Shown piece by piece: positions 33,558 through 44,107 of a DNA stretch of 64,000 bases. Numbering within the stretch: position 1 is the first letter of the stretch; every line of letters begins with the position of its first letter. Source of the DNA: Cryobacterium sp. PAMC25264. GTDB taxonomy: Bacteria > Actinomycetota > Actinomycetes > Actinomycetales > Microbacteriaceae. A model generated the notes under the pieces. The model worked only from the letters and a program-made list of their open reading frames with translations, did no database searches and was not told the origin of the DNA. The translations under genes and the position numbers were made by a program. Location: the NCBI RefSeq assembly GCF_019443325.1, contig NZ_CP080383.1, forward strand, positions 1,984,001-2,048,000. The letters run 5' to 3'.

Positions 33558-35150
33558 TTACTCGGTGATGTCGATGGCGACCATCACGTCGGCCGTGATC
33601 GCTTCGCGGAGCGACTCGAGGAGCGCCGCAGGGACGGGCGAGTCGACGGTCAGGACGCTGAGCGCCTTGCCGCCGGCCTCGTGCCGGGCGATCTGCATAC
33701 CCGCGATGTTGATCTCGGCCTCGCCGAATTCGCGGCCGTACACGGCGACGATTCCGGGGCGGTCGGTGTAGAGCATGACGATGAGGTGTTCGGCGAACGG
33801 CACCTCGACGTCGTAGCCGTTGACCTCGACGATCTTCTCGATCTGCTTTGTGCCCACCAGGGTACCGGAGACCGAGACCTGCGAGCCGTCAGCGAGGGCG
33901 CCGCGCAGGGTGATGAGGTTGCGGTACTCGGGCGACTCGGCGTCGGTGATGAGGCGCACGCTCACTCCGCGCTGCTCGGCGAGCAGCGGCGCGTTGACGT
34001 AGGAGACCGTCTCGCTGACCACGTTGGTGAAGATGCCCTTGAGTGCGGCGAGCTTGAGCACCGAGACGTCGAATTCGACGATCTCGCCGCGCACCTCGAT
34101 GTCGACGCTGGTGAGCGGGCTGTGAGCGGCAAGGCCGGAGAAGACCTGGCCGAGCTTCTCGACCAGCGGGATACCGGGGCGCACGGTGGGGTCGATGACA
34201 CCGCCGGCCACGTTGACGGCGTCGGGCACCAGTTCGCCGGACAGCGCGAGGCGCACTGACTTGGCGACGGAGACGCCGGCCTTCTCCTGGGCCTCGTCGG
34301 TGGACGCGCCTAGGTGAGGGGTGCTGATCAGGTTGTCGAGTCCGAGCAGCGGCGAGCCGGTCGGCGGCTCGTTGACGAAGACGTCCAGGCCGGCTCCGGC
34401 GATGGTGCCGTCGACGAGGGCCGTGTACAGGTCGGCTTCGTCGATGAGTCCACCGCGGGCGACGTTGACGACGTAGGCGGTGGGCTTCATGAGCTTCAGC
34501 TGCGGGGCGCTGATCATGCCCGTGGTCTCCGGGGTCTTCGGCATGTGGATGGTGACGAAGTCGGACTGCTCGAGCAGTTCGTCCAGGCTCACCGGGTGCA
34601 CGCCGAGCTGCTGGGCGCGAGCCGAGGTGATGTACGGGTCGAAGGCGATGATGTTCACGCCGAAGGCCTGCAGGCGTGCCGCGACGAGGGCGCCGATGCG
34701 GCCCAGGCCGATGATGCCGACGGTCTTCTCATAGAGCTCGATGCCGGTGTACTTGGAGCGCTTCCACTGACCCTGGGCGAGGGCGCCGTGAGCCGGCGGG
34801 ATGTGGCGGGCCAGGCTGAGGATGTGGCCGACGGTCAGTTCGGCGGCCGAGATGATGTTGGAGGTGGGCGCGTTGACCACCATGACGCCGGCCGCGGTGG
34901 CGGCCTTGATGTCGACGTTGTCGAGTCCGACGCCGGCGCGGGCGATGACCTGCAGGTGCGGGGCCGCGGCGAGGGCCTCGGCGTCGACCTTGGTGGCGGA
35001 GCGCACCAGGATGGCGTTGGCGGACGCCAGCGCGGAGAGCAGGGCGGCACGGTCGGTGCCGTCGACGTTGACAACGTCGAAGTCGGGCCCGAGGGCATCG
35101 ACGGTGGCGGGCGAGAGTTCTTCGGCGATAAGTACAACGGGCTTCGACAC
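33558..35150 (-). CDS. serA: D-3-phosphoglycerate dehydrogenase
   Basis: 530 residues, the long actinobacterial form: catalytic/NAD domain to about residue 310 (VGIIGLGRIGALVAARLQ, RGGLIDEADLYTAL, PHLGASTDEAQEKAG), an intervening ASB domain, then a C-terminal ACT domain (about residues 455-530) that senses serine. First step of serine synthesis. It is monocistronic here: convergent with DUF6458 and divergent from the DoxX gene. Confidence 0.96.
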   Translation of the reverse strand: MSKPVVLIAEELSPATVDALGPDFDVVNVDGTDRAALLSALASANAILVRSATKVDAEALAAAPHLQVIARAGVGLDNVDIKAATAAGVMVVNAPTSNIISAAELTVGHILSLARHIPPAHGALAQGQWKRSKYTGIELYEKTVGIIGLGRIGALVAARLQAFGVNIIAFDPYITSARAQQLGVHPVSLDELLEQSDFVTIHMPKTPETTGMISAPQLKLMKPTAYVVNVARGGLIDEADLYTALVDGTIAGAGLDVFVNEPPTGSPLLGLDNLISTPHLGASTDEAQEKAGVSVAKSVRLALSGELVPDAVNVAGGVIDPTVRPGIPLVEKLGQVFSGLAAHSPLTSVDIEVRGEIVEFDVSVLKLAALKGIFTNVVSETVSYVNAPLLAEQRGVSVRLITDAESPEYRNLITLRGALADGSQVSVSGTLVGTKQIEKIVEVNGYDVEVPFAEHLIVMLYTDRPGIVAVYGREFGEAEINIAGMQIARHEAGGKALSVLTVDSPVPAALLESLREAITADVMVAIDITE

Positions 35151-35247
35151 GAAAACAGATCCTTAGAAAGCGTCAGGCGAGGGAAGCTCGCGCCACGATC
35201 TTGGGGCGCCAGATACCACAACACTTTACTGGCTGCAGAATGGAGCG

Positions 35248-35649
35248 ATGAGCCCCGAGTCTGTGACCAACGTCCTAACCGTTCTGCGCGTCGTCTTGGC
35301 GGTGCTCTTCGTGGTCGCGGGGATCAGCCATTTTGTGCCCTCGGTGCAACGCACGATGACCGCGATGATCCCACCACGACTGCGCTGGCGCGGCCTGTGG
35401 TCCCCGCGCAACCTCGTGCTGATCACCGGTGTCTGCGAAATTCTCGGCGGCGTCGGACTTCTCCTGGATGCCACCCGTGTTACGTCAGGTGTCGCTCTGG
35501 CCGTGTTCCTGGTCGCCGTGTTCCCGGCGAACGCCTACGCGGCCCGGCACAAGGAACGCTTCGGCGCCGTGGCGATTCCGTTCGTCCCGCGGCTGCTCGG
35601 CCAGCTGGTGCTGATCGCTCTGGTGCTCGCCGTGAGCCTTGCCGGCTGA
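35248..35649 (+). CDS. DoxX family membrane protein
   Basis: 133 residues, four hydrophobic helices. VVAGISHFVPSVQR and the GVCEILGGVGLLL helix are typical of DoxX-like proteins, for which a role in thiol/oxidative stress at the membrane is proposed but not settled. Convergent with the next gene, separated by 20 bp. Confidence 0.75.
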   Translation: MSPESVTNVLTVLRVVLAVLFVVAGISHFVPSVQRTMTAMIPPRLRWRGLWSPRNLVLITGVCEILGGVGLLLDATRVTSGVALAVFLVAVFPANAYAARHKERFGAVAIPFVPRLLGQLVLIALVLAVSLAG

Positions 35650-35669
35650 CGGCGCCGCTGTGCGGCGTG

Positions 35670-36035
35670 TCAGACGATCAGGCTGCCGAGACCGAACACG
35701 AAGATGTCCAGGGAGAGCGCCGAGACCAAGCACAGCCCGGCCAGCAGCATGAGGGCCTGCGGGCCGGCCTCCCGGCGGCGACCGAACCAGAAGGCGATGC
35801 CGAACAGCACGACCGGCGCGAGAACGCCCGTGAGCAGCAGACCCCAGCCGAAGCCGCTCAGCGTGGTGTCCAGCAGCTGCGCGGCGTTGTTGAGGCCGAG
35901 CAGGTTACCAAGCCCTGACCAGGCGCTGTAGGCGTAGAAGAGGCCGAATACGATGGCGATGGTGGCCGAGAGCCAGGCCGGCGTGCGGCGCACCCGGGTG
36001 CCGGATGTGGTGTCGAGTGTCTTGTCGGTGCTCAT
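35670..36035 (-). CDS. Hypothetical membrane protein, three helices
   Basis: 121 residues from the ATG at 36035, which shares a base with the upstream stop (TGATG). After about 20 polar residues come three hydrophobic helices (IAIVFGLFYAYSAW, LLLTGVLAPVVLFGIAFWF, LMLLAGLCLVSALSLDIFVF) with FGRRREAG between the second and third. No family recognised. Coupled to the gene before it, which is also a membrane protein, so the two may form one unit. Confidence 0.65.
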   Translation of the reverse strand: MSTDKTLDTTSGTRVRRTPAWLSATIAIVFGLFYAYSAWSGLGNLLGLNNAAQLLDTTLSGFGWGLLLTGVLAPVVLFGIAFWFGRRREAGPQALMLLAGLCLVSALSLDIFVFGLGSLIV

Positions 36036-36586
36036 CAGAGTCCCCCGGTTCCGGCGATGAAGGGCAATGGGGCCAGCAGCACGGCGCCCAGGATGAGCCA
36101 GGTCCACCGCAGTCGCGGCTTGCCGCGGGTGAGCCAGTACGACGAGGCGAACCACACGGCCGGCGCCGCGATGGCCAGCCAGGTGCCGAGGGAGAACATG
36201 AACTGCCCGAGCGGATCGGTCAGTCCGCTGGTCAGGCGTCCGACACCGATGAACCAGCCGATCGTGTACAGCAGGTAGACGCCGGCGAGGATGCCCAGGC
36301 CGATCAGGGCCGGGGACGACAGGGTCGCGGGCTCCTCCGGAGCGTCGACGTAGCCGCCGGGCGAGCCGGTGACGGCCCAGCCGTCGGGCAGGTCGGTGTC
36401 CGGGGTGGCGGTGTCTGGGGTGGCGGTGTCCGGGGTGGCAGAGTCGCGGTCGGCGGGCGCATCCACTGCAGTCGTATCGGCTGTCGGGGCAGGAGTGCGC
36501 TCGACCGCGGCCGCGCCTCCGGAGACGAGCGTGGGATCGTCGTCGCCGGCCCAGCCGAGTGCATCGTCATCCCGAGAAGAAGTCAT
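36035..36586 (-). CDS. Hypothetical membrane protein with N-terminal ATPDT repeats
   Basis: 183 residues. The N-terminal half is acidic and low-complexity, with three tandem ATPDT units encoded by 15-bp repeats around 36405-36440. The C-terminal half has three hydrophobic helices (LIGLGILAGVYLLYTIGWFI, WLAIAAPAVWFASSYWL, LILGAVLLAPLPFIAG). No enzymatic motif is present. The repeat number is likely to vary between strains by slippage. Confidence 0.65.
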   Translation of the reverse strand: MTSSRDDDALGWAGDDDPTLVSGGAAAVERTPAPTADTTAVDAPADRDSATPDTATPDTATPDTDLPDGWAVTGSPGGYVDAPEEPATLSSPALIGLGILAGVYLLYTIGWFIGVGRLTSGLTDPLGQFMFSLGTWLAIAAPAVWFASSYWLTRGKPRLRWTWLILGAVLLAPLPFIAGTGGL

Positions 36587-36663
36587 GTGTCCAGCCTATA
36601 GAGCCGGGCCGGAGGGCCGAGGCTGACACGGTGTTGTCCCCGACCCGTAATATGTCCAGCCTC

Positions 36664-37719
36664 TCAGCGGCTGATCAGCACCTTGAGCGCATGCGTCTGG
36701 GCGGCACGGGAGAAGGTGTCGTAGGCATCCAGCACCTGGTCGAAGGTGAACCTGTGGGTGGCGAGTTGGGCGGCGGGGATCTTGTGCTGGGCCACGAGCT
36801 TGAGCAGCATCGGCGTGGTGTTGGTGTTCACGAGCCCCATGCTGATGCTGATGTTCTGGATCCAGAGGTTCTCCACGTGCAGCGGCACCGGCTTGCCGTG
36901 CACACCCACGTTGGCCACGTGACCGCCGGGCCGCACGATCTCGGTCGCCATGGTGAAGGTGTCCGGCACCCCGACGGCCTCGATGGCCACGTCGACGCCT
37001 GCTCCGTCGGTGACGGCGAGCACCTCGTCACGCCACTCCGGCCGCCCGGAGCGCACGGTGTGGGTCGCGCCGAAGTGCCGGGCTTGCTCCAGCCGGTTCT
37101 CGTCGAGGTCGATGGCCACGATGGCTCCGGCGCCGTAGAGCCCGGCGGTGGCGATGGCGGCCAGGCCCACCGGGCCGGCGCCAATCACGGCGACGACGTC
37201 ACCCGGGGCCACCTGGCCGTACTGCACGCCGATCTCGAATCCGGTGGGAAGGATGTCGGAGAGCATCACGGCCTCGGCATCGGTCACCGAATCCGGCAGT
37301 GGATAGAGCGAATTGTCGGCGTAGGGCACCCGCACGAACTCGGCCTGGGTGCCGTCGATGAGGTGGCCGAACACCCAGCCGATACCCGACCGGCCCTCGT
37401 CGCCCAGGCAGTGCGAGAACAGGCCGATCTTGCAGTTGGCACAGTGACCGCACGACTTGATGCAGGAGATCAACACCCGCTGGCCGACCGAGATGGACTC
37501 CACCGAGTCGCCGGTCTTGATGACCGTTCCGACGCCCTCGTGGCCCAGGATGCGCCCGGCCTCGACCGCGGGCACGTCCCCCTTGAGAATATGCAGGTCG
37601 GTGCCGCAGATGGTGGTGGTGTCGATGCGCACGATGGCGTCGGTTGGCCGCAGGATGCGCGGGTCGGGCCGGTCGGTCCAGGTCTTCTGACCGGGGCCTT
37701 CGTAGACGAGTGCTTTCAC
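36664..37719 (-). CDS. Zinc-dependent alcohol dehydrogenase (MDR family)
   Basis: 351 residues from the GTG at 37719, preceded by AGGAG at seven bases; the longer frame to 37992 is not credible. Catalytic zinc residues are in ICGTDLHILKGD and GHEGVGTV. The structural zinc cysteines are in CGHCANCKIGLFSHC, and the NAD site is VAVIGAGPVGLAAI. It resembles the group of threonine-dehydrogenase-like alcohol dehydrogenases common in actinobacteria. Substrate unknown; it stands alone. Confidence 0.88.
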   Translation of the reverse strand: MKALVYEGPGQKTWTDRPDPRILRPTDAIVRIDTTTICGTDLHILKGDVPAVEAGRILGHEGVGTVIKTGDSVESISVGQRVLISCIKSCGHCANCKIGLFSHCLGDEGRSGIGWVFGHLIDGTQAEFVRVPYADNSLYPLPDSVTDAEAVMLSDILPTGFEIGVQYGQVAPGDVVAVIGAGPVGLAAIATAGLYGAGAIVAIDLDENRLEQARHFGATHTVRSGRPEWRDEVLAVTDGAGVDVAIEAVGVPDTFTMATEIVRPGGHVANVGVHGKPVPLHVENLWIQNISISMGLVNTNTTPMLLKLVAQHKIPAAQLATHRFTFDQVLDAYDTFSRAAQTHALKVLISR

Positions 37720-37793
37720 GATGACGCTCCTTTGCCTCACGGATGCGCGCCATCGTACCCAGCTAGCGGCCGTTGAGGAACCGGCAGCGCCGG

Positions 37794-38486
37794 TCAGCGC
37801 CGGCGCACGACCAGGCACACGGCGATGACCCAGCCGAGCACCCCGGCCAGGCTGACCCGCTCGGCCAGGCCGATCACCCCGGGCACCCAGACCGCAGCGA
37901 TACCAAGCGCCAGCAGCCCGAGTGCGGCCACGCCCGTGAAGACCGCAGCCGCCGGGTACGCCCCGCGAAGGTCGTCGCTCCTCCGCAACCACAGGGTCAG
38001 CAGGCCGAAGGCGACCAACGCCGCGAGGAAGCCTCCGGCGGCCACGACGAGGTGCGCGGTTCCGAGAGCCGTCATCGGCTCCAGGCCCGGCGCATCCTTG
38101 GCCGGGATATCGGTGGGCAGGAGCGCCAAAGCCGCCGAGCAGGCCCCGGCACCGAGCATCAGGCCCAGACCGGTGCGCCGTACCCGCGTGCGCGGTCCGA
38201 AACGGGCCAGCGCGGCGACGGCGCAGACCGTGACCACTCCCCTGGCCAGGAAGTTCAGGTTCATCACCCAGCCGTACGGCCCGACGGCGAGGTTGCTCTC
38301 GGCCTCGGATACGACGCTGTAGTGCGGCGGAAGCGCCTGCAGGACGATGTCCACCAGCACGTAGAGCACGGCGCCGACCAGGGCGATCGTCGCGAGGACC
38401 CGGGTGGAGTGGGAGGCCCGCGGTGCACCGTCGGGGGCGCCGTCCGCGGATGCGTTCGGCGTCTGCAGGGCCTCGGGGTTACGCAT
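37794..38486 (-). CDS. DUF998 family membrane protein
   Basis: 230 residues from the ATG at 38486 with CGGAG five bases before it; a GTG two codons upstream is an alternative. A short polar N-terminus is followed by six hydrophobic helices. The first loop has YSVVSEAESNLAVGPYG, the DUF998 hallmark, and the second helix begins NLNFLARG. Function unknown. Confidence 0.75.
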   Translation of the reverse strand: MRNPEALQTPNASADGAPDGAPRASHSTRVLATIALVGAVLYVLVDIVLQALPPHYSVVSEAESNLAVGPYGWVMNLNFLARGVVTVCAVAALARFGPRTRVRRTGLGLMLGAGACSAALALLPTDIPAKDAPGLEPMTALGTAHLVVAAGGFLAALVAFGLLTLWLRRSDDLRGAYPAAAVFTGVAALGLLALGIAAVWVPGVIGLAERVSLAGVLGWVIAVCLVVRRR

Positions 38487-38631
38487 GCTCACTCCGGAAG
38501 CCTAACGGGCCGGGTGAATCGGCTCGAGTGGAGCGGCAGGAGTGCTGCCGCCGAGGTGCCCTCAGCGGTCCACGGGCTGCCCTGCGGCAAACCGGTGCAG
38601 CGCCCGTCGCCGAGTTGCGGACCAGTGCCCC

Positions 38632-38782
38632 TTCAACACTCCCGAAAGGGCGGTAGATGGCAAGTCACGGCAGAGCTACTCCCTGAGTTGCCAGTTAGCG
38701 CCCTTTCAACGCTCCGGAAGGGGCCGTAGGTGGCAAGTCACGGCCGAGCTACTCCTTGAGGTGGCACCTAGTGGCAAGTCAC
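38632..38782. repeat. 73-bp direct repeats downstream of ilvC
   Basis: Two units of about 62 matching bases repeat with a 73-bp period. Shared landmarks are TTCAAC (38632 and 38705), GGCAAGTCACGG (38659 and 38732) and GAGCTACTCC. A third, partial copy of GGCAAGTCAC starts at 38773. Bases 38585-38630 look like a more decayed unit. The units contain no open frame. Confidence 0.65.
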
Positions 38783-38810
38783 ACGCATCGCGTCTTGGGG
38801 GCGGGCACAC

Positions 38811-38842
38811 CGAAGGGGCCGGTCGAATGACCGGCCCCTTCG
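38811..38842 (-). terminator. Terminator of the ilv operon
   Basis: Perfect 14-bp arms CGAAGGGGCCGGTC / GACCGGCCCCTTCG with a four-base loop, 15 bp past the ilvC stop. Confidence 0.85.
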
Positions 38843-38856
38843 GGAAAAGCTACGAG

Positions 38857-40466
<1,610 letters not shown>

Positions 40467-40468
40467 GA

Positions 40469-42310
40469 TTACTCCTCTTCCCAGGTGGGGGCATGGTCCT
40501 TGGCGTACTGCACCGATGAGTTGCTGAGCCCCTGTGGCACCATCGGCCACACCATGGCGTCACGGCTCACAATGAAGTCGATAACCACGGGCCGGTCATT
40601 GGTGGCCAGGGCGAGCTTGATCGCGTCGTCGACCTGGTCGGCGCTGGTGACGCGGATGCCCAGGGCGCCGTACGCGTCGGCCATCTTCACGAAGTCGGGC
40701 ACCATGGCCGTACCGTGCCCGGTGTTCAGGTCGGTGAAGGAGTGCCGGCCGTCGTAGAACAGGGACTGCCATTGGCGCACCATGCCCAGGGACGAGTTGT
40801 TGATGATCGCCACTTTGATCGGGATGTTGTTGATCGTGCAGGTGGCGAGTTCCTGGTTGGTCATCTGGAAGCAGCCGTCGCCGTCGATCGCCCAGACCAC
40901 CCGGTCGGGTTCGGCGACCTTGGCACCCATGGCGGCGGGCACGGAGTACCCCATGGTTCCGGCTCCGCCGGAGTTGAGCCAGGAGTTGGGCCGCTCGTAC
41001 TTGATGAATTGCGCCGCCCACATCTGGTGCTGCCCCACGCCGGCGGCGTAGACGCCCTCGGGGCCGGTGAGTTCGCCGATCCGCTTGATCACGTACTGCG
41101 GGGCGAGCAGGCCGTCGGCGGGTTCGGTGTAGCCCAGCGGGAACTGCTTGCGCAGGCCATTGAGGTAGCTCCACCATTCCGCCACATCCGGCGTGGTCGT
41201 CGAGATCGCGTCGCGGTAAGCCACGGTGAGGTCTGCGATGACATCCTTGGCGTCACCGACGATGGGCACGTCGGCCGCGCGAATCTTGCCGATCTCGGCC
41301 GGGTCCACGTCGACGTGCACGATGGTGGCGTTCGGGGCGAACTCGCTCGCCTTGCCGGTGACGCGGTCGTCGAAGCGAGCGCCGAGCGCGATGATCAGGT
41401 CGGCCTCCTGCAGGGACAGAACGGCCGAGACCGTGCCGTGCATGCCGGGCATGCCCAGGTGCTGATCGTGCGAGTCGGGGAACGCACCGCGGGCCATCAG
41501 GGTGGTGACGACGGGCGCGTTGGTGAGTTCGGCGAATTCGAGCAGTTCGGCAGACGCCTGGGCGCGGATCACCCCGCCGCCGACGTAGAGCACAGGCTTC
41601 TTGGCACCGGCGAGCAGCGCGGCAGCGGCCTGCACCTGCTTGCCGTGCGCCTTGGTGATCGGCCGGTAGCCGGGCAGGTCGAGCTTGGGCGGCCAGATGA
41701 ACGGGGCGCTCATCTGTTGGGCGTCCTTGGTGATGTCCACCAGTACCGGGCCGGGGCGGCCGGTGTTGCAGATCAGGAACGCCGACGCGAGAGCGGCGGG
41801 GATGTCTTCCGGCCGCTTCACCAGGAAGGAGTGCTTGGTGATCGGCATGGTGATGCCGACGATGTCGGCCTCCTGGAAGGCATCCGTGCCCATCAGCGTG
41901 GAAAACACCTGGCCGGTGATCGCCAGGAGCGGCACCGAGTCCATGTACGCGTCGGCGATGGCCGTGACGAGGTTGGTGGCGCCGGGCCCGGAGGTGGCGA
42001 TGGCCACCCCGACCCGGTTGCTCGAGGACGCGTAGCCCTCCGCGGCATGACCGGCACCCTGTTCGTGGCGCACCAGGATGTGACGGATGTCGTCCTGGTT
42101 CATCAGCTCGTCGTAGAGCGGGATGACAGCGCCGCCCGGCAGGCCGAAGACGTCGGTGACGCCGAGCAACTTGAGGGTGCGCAGGATCGCGCCGGAGCCG
42201 GTGAGGATCTCGGGTTCGGTCGCGGCGCCCGGCGCCGTCGTGGCGCCGGACGCAGGACCGGAAGGCGTCGGAAAGGAGGGTGTCGGCACGGGCGAAGGTT
42301 CCGTGGTCAT
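40469..42310 (-). CDS. ilvB: Acetolactate synthase large subunit
   Basis: 613 residues from the ATG at 42310 (AGGGA ten bases upstream); a TTG three codons earlier is less likely. The N-terminus is a Ser/Pro/Thr/Ala-rich stretch of about 35 residues. The thiamine-diphosphate enzyme has the catalytic glutamate in [16 protein letters not shown] and the ThDP/Mg site [16 protein letters not shown]. It makes acetolactate from pyruvate. Preceded by ilvD with a 38-bp gap, so ilvD-B-N-C is probably one transcript. Confidence 0.95.
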   Translation of the reverse strand: MTTEPSPVPTPSFPTPSGPASGATTAPGAATEPEILTGSGAILRTLKLLGVTDVFGLPGGAVIPLYDELMNQDDIRHILVRHEQGAGHAAEGYASSSNRVGVAIATSGPGATNLVTAIADAYMDSVPLLAITGQVFSTLMGTDAFQEADIVGITMPITKHSFLVKRPEDIPAALASAFLICNTGRPGPVLVDITKDAQQMSAPFIWPPKLDLPGYRPITKAHGKQVQAAAALLAGAKKPVLYVGGGVIRAQASAELLEFAELTNAPVVTTLMARGAFPDSHDQHLGMPGMHGTVSAVLSLQEADLIIALGARFDDRVTGKASEFAPNATIVHVDVDPAEIGKIRAADVPIVGDAKDVIADLTVAYRDAISTTTPDVAEWWSYLNGLRKQFPLGYTEPADGLLAPQYVIKRIGELTGPEGVYAAGVGQHQMWAAQFIKYERPNSWLNSGGAGTMGYSVPAAMGAKVAEPDRVVWAIDGDGCFQMTNQELATCTINNIPIKVAIINNSSLGMVRQWQSLFYDGRHSFTDLNTGHGTAMVPDFVKMADAYGALGIRVTSADQVDDAIKLALATNDRPVVIDFIVSRDAMVWPMVPQGLSNSSVQYAKDHAPTWEEE

Positions 42311-42348
42311 GAGAGGCAAATCCCTAAATCGGTGACGGATGGTGTCGA

Positions 42349-44043
42349 TCAGCCCGTGGTCGCTCCGAGGGCCGCAGACTGCACGAGCTTGGAGTACTTG
42401 GCGAGGACGCCACGGGTGTAACGGGGAGGAAGCGGGGCCCAGCCTTCTCGGCGGGCGGCGAGCTCTTCAGCGTCGACAAGTAGGTCGAGCGAGCGAGCTG
42501 CGATATCGACCCGTATCAGATCACCATCGCGCACGAAGGCGATCGGACCTGCGTCCACCGCTTCGGGTGCTATATGGCCGATACACAGTCCGGTTGTGCC
42601 GCCTGAGAATCGACCATCAGTCAATAGTAGTACATCGGCTCCGAGCCCGGCGCCCTTGATGGCAGCGGTGATCGAGAGCATCTCCCGCATGCCGGGGCCA
42701 CCCTTGGGACCCTCGTAGCGGATGATGACGACGTCGCCCGCAAGGATCTCGCCGTTGGTGAGGGCATCCATGGCCGAGCGCTCACGCTCGAACACCCGGG
42801 CGGGGCCCTCGAAGATGTCGCTGTCGAAGCCGGCGGTCTTCACGACGGCGCCCTCTGGGGCCATCGAGCCCTTGAGGATGGTGATGCCGCCCGAGGCGTG
42901 GATGGGGTTGTCGAGGGTGCGCAGCACCGTGCCGTCCAGGGCGGGCGGGTCGATCTCGGCGAGGTTCTCGGCGACGGTCTTGCCGGTCACGGTGAGGCAG
43001 TCGCCGTGCAGGAGGCCGGCCTCGAGCAGGGCGCGCATGACGACGGGCACTCCGCCGTGGCGGTCGACGTCGTTCATGACGAACTTGCCGAAGGGCTTGA
43101 GGTCGCCGATGTGCGGAACCTTGTCGCCGATACGGTTGAAGTCGTCGAGGGTGAGCTCGACCTCTGCCTCCTGGGCGATGGCGAGCAGGTGCAGCACCAC
43201 GTTGGTGGACCCGCCGAAGGCCATGGCCACGGCGATGGCGTTCTCGAACGCCTTCTTGGTGAGGATGTCCCTGGTGGTGATGCCCAGGCGCAGCAAGTTG
43301 ACGACGGCCTCGCCGGAGCGGTGCGCGAAGTAGTCGCGACGGCGGTCGGCTGAGGCGGGCGAGGCGGAGCCTGGCAGGCTCATGCCCAGGGCTTCGGCGA
43401 CGCTGGCCATGGTGTTGGCGGTGTACATGCCGCCGCAGGCGCCCTCACCCGGTGCGAAGGCGCACTCGATGCGCTTGGCGTCCTCGACGCTCATACGGCC
43501 GGCCTTGACGGCGCCGACGGCTTCGAAGGAGTCGATGATGGTGATGTCTTTTTCGGTGCCGTCGGAGAGCTTCACCCAACCGGGTGCGATGGAACCGGCG
43601 TAGAGGAAGACGCTCGCGAGGTCGAGCCGGGCCGCGGCCATGAGCATCCCGGGCAGCGACTTGTCGCAGCCGGCCAGCAGCACGGAGCCGTCGAGGCGCT
43701 CGGCCTGCATGACGACCTCGACGGAGTCGGCGATGACCTCACGGGAGACCAGGGAGAAGTGCATGCCCTCGTGGCCCATCGAGATGCCGTCGGAGACGGA
43801 GATGGTGCCGAACTGCAGCGGGTAACCGCCGCCGGAGTGCACGCCCTCCTTGGACGCCTGCGCGAGGCGGTCCAGCGAGAGGTTGCACGGGGTGATCTCG
43901 TTCCACGAGCTCGCGATGCCGATCTGGGGCTTGTCCCAATCGGCGTCGCCCATTCCCACCGCGCGGAGCATGCCGCGCGAGGTGGTGGCTTCGATTCCGT
44001 CGGTGACGTCGCGGCTACGGGGCTTCATGTCGTACTCAGGCAT
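42349..44043 (-). CDS. ilvD: Dihydroxy-acid dehydratase
   Basis: 564 residues. Fe-S cysteines are in [14 protein letters not shown] and [13 protein letters not shown], and the lysine/magnesium region is at about residues 120-130. It dehydrates dihydroxy acids to the keto acids used by IlvE. First gene of the leftward ilv set, 64 bp after the trehalose gene. No leader peptide or T-box was recognised upstream. Confidence 0.95.
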   Translation of the reverse strand: MPEYDMKPRSRDVTDGIEATTSRGMLRAVGMGDADWDKPQIGIASSWNEITPCNLSLDRLAQASKEGVHSGGGYPLQFGTISVSDGISMGHEGMHFSLVSREVIADSVEVVMQAERLDGSVLLAGCDKSLPGMLMAAARLDLASVFLYAGSIAPGWVKLSDGTEKDITIIDSFEAVGAVKAGRMSVEDAKRIECAFAPGEGACGGMYTANTMASVAEALGMSLPGSASPASADRRRDYFAHRSGEAVVNLLRLGITTRDILTKKAFENAIAVAMAFGGSTNVVLHLLAIAQEAEVELTLDDFNRIGDKVPHIGDLKPFGKFVMNDVDRHGGVPVVMRALLEAGLLHGDCLTVTGKTVAENLAEIDPPALDGTVLRTLDNPIHASGGITILKGSMAPEGAVVKTAGFDSDIFEGPARVFERERSAMDALTNGEILAGDVVIIRYEGPKGGPGMREMLSITAAIKGAGLGADVLLLTDGRFSGGTTGLCIGHIAPEAVDAGPIAFVRDGDLIRVDIAARSLDLLVDAEELAARREGWAPLPPRYTRGVLAKYSKLVQSAALGATTG

Positions 44044-44107
44044 GAAGTGAGTCTAGAACGTCGCGGGCGGGCCGGGTGGCACCCGAACCTGCCCGCGACG
44101 CTTGTGG

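Larger units (their letters stand above)
38487..38856. other. Intergenic region with direct repeats, downstream of ilvC
   Basis: About 370 bp with no credible gene. It holds the repeated units listed at 38632-38782 and the ilvC terminator at 38811-38842. Confidence 0.6.

Noticed and set aside
38585-38782. CRISPR array
   Set aside because: The repeated part is longer than the non-repeated part, copies differ, there are only two to three units, and no cas genes are present.
44044-44107. Leader peptide or T-box controlling the ilv genes
   Set aside because: The 64-bp gap has no run of Val/Leu/Ile codons and no T-box-like sequence.
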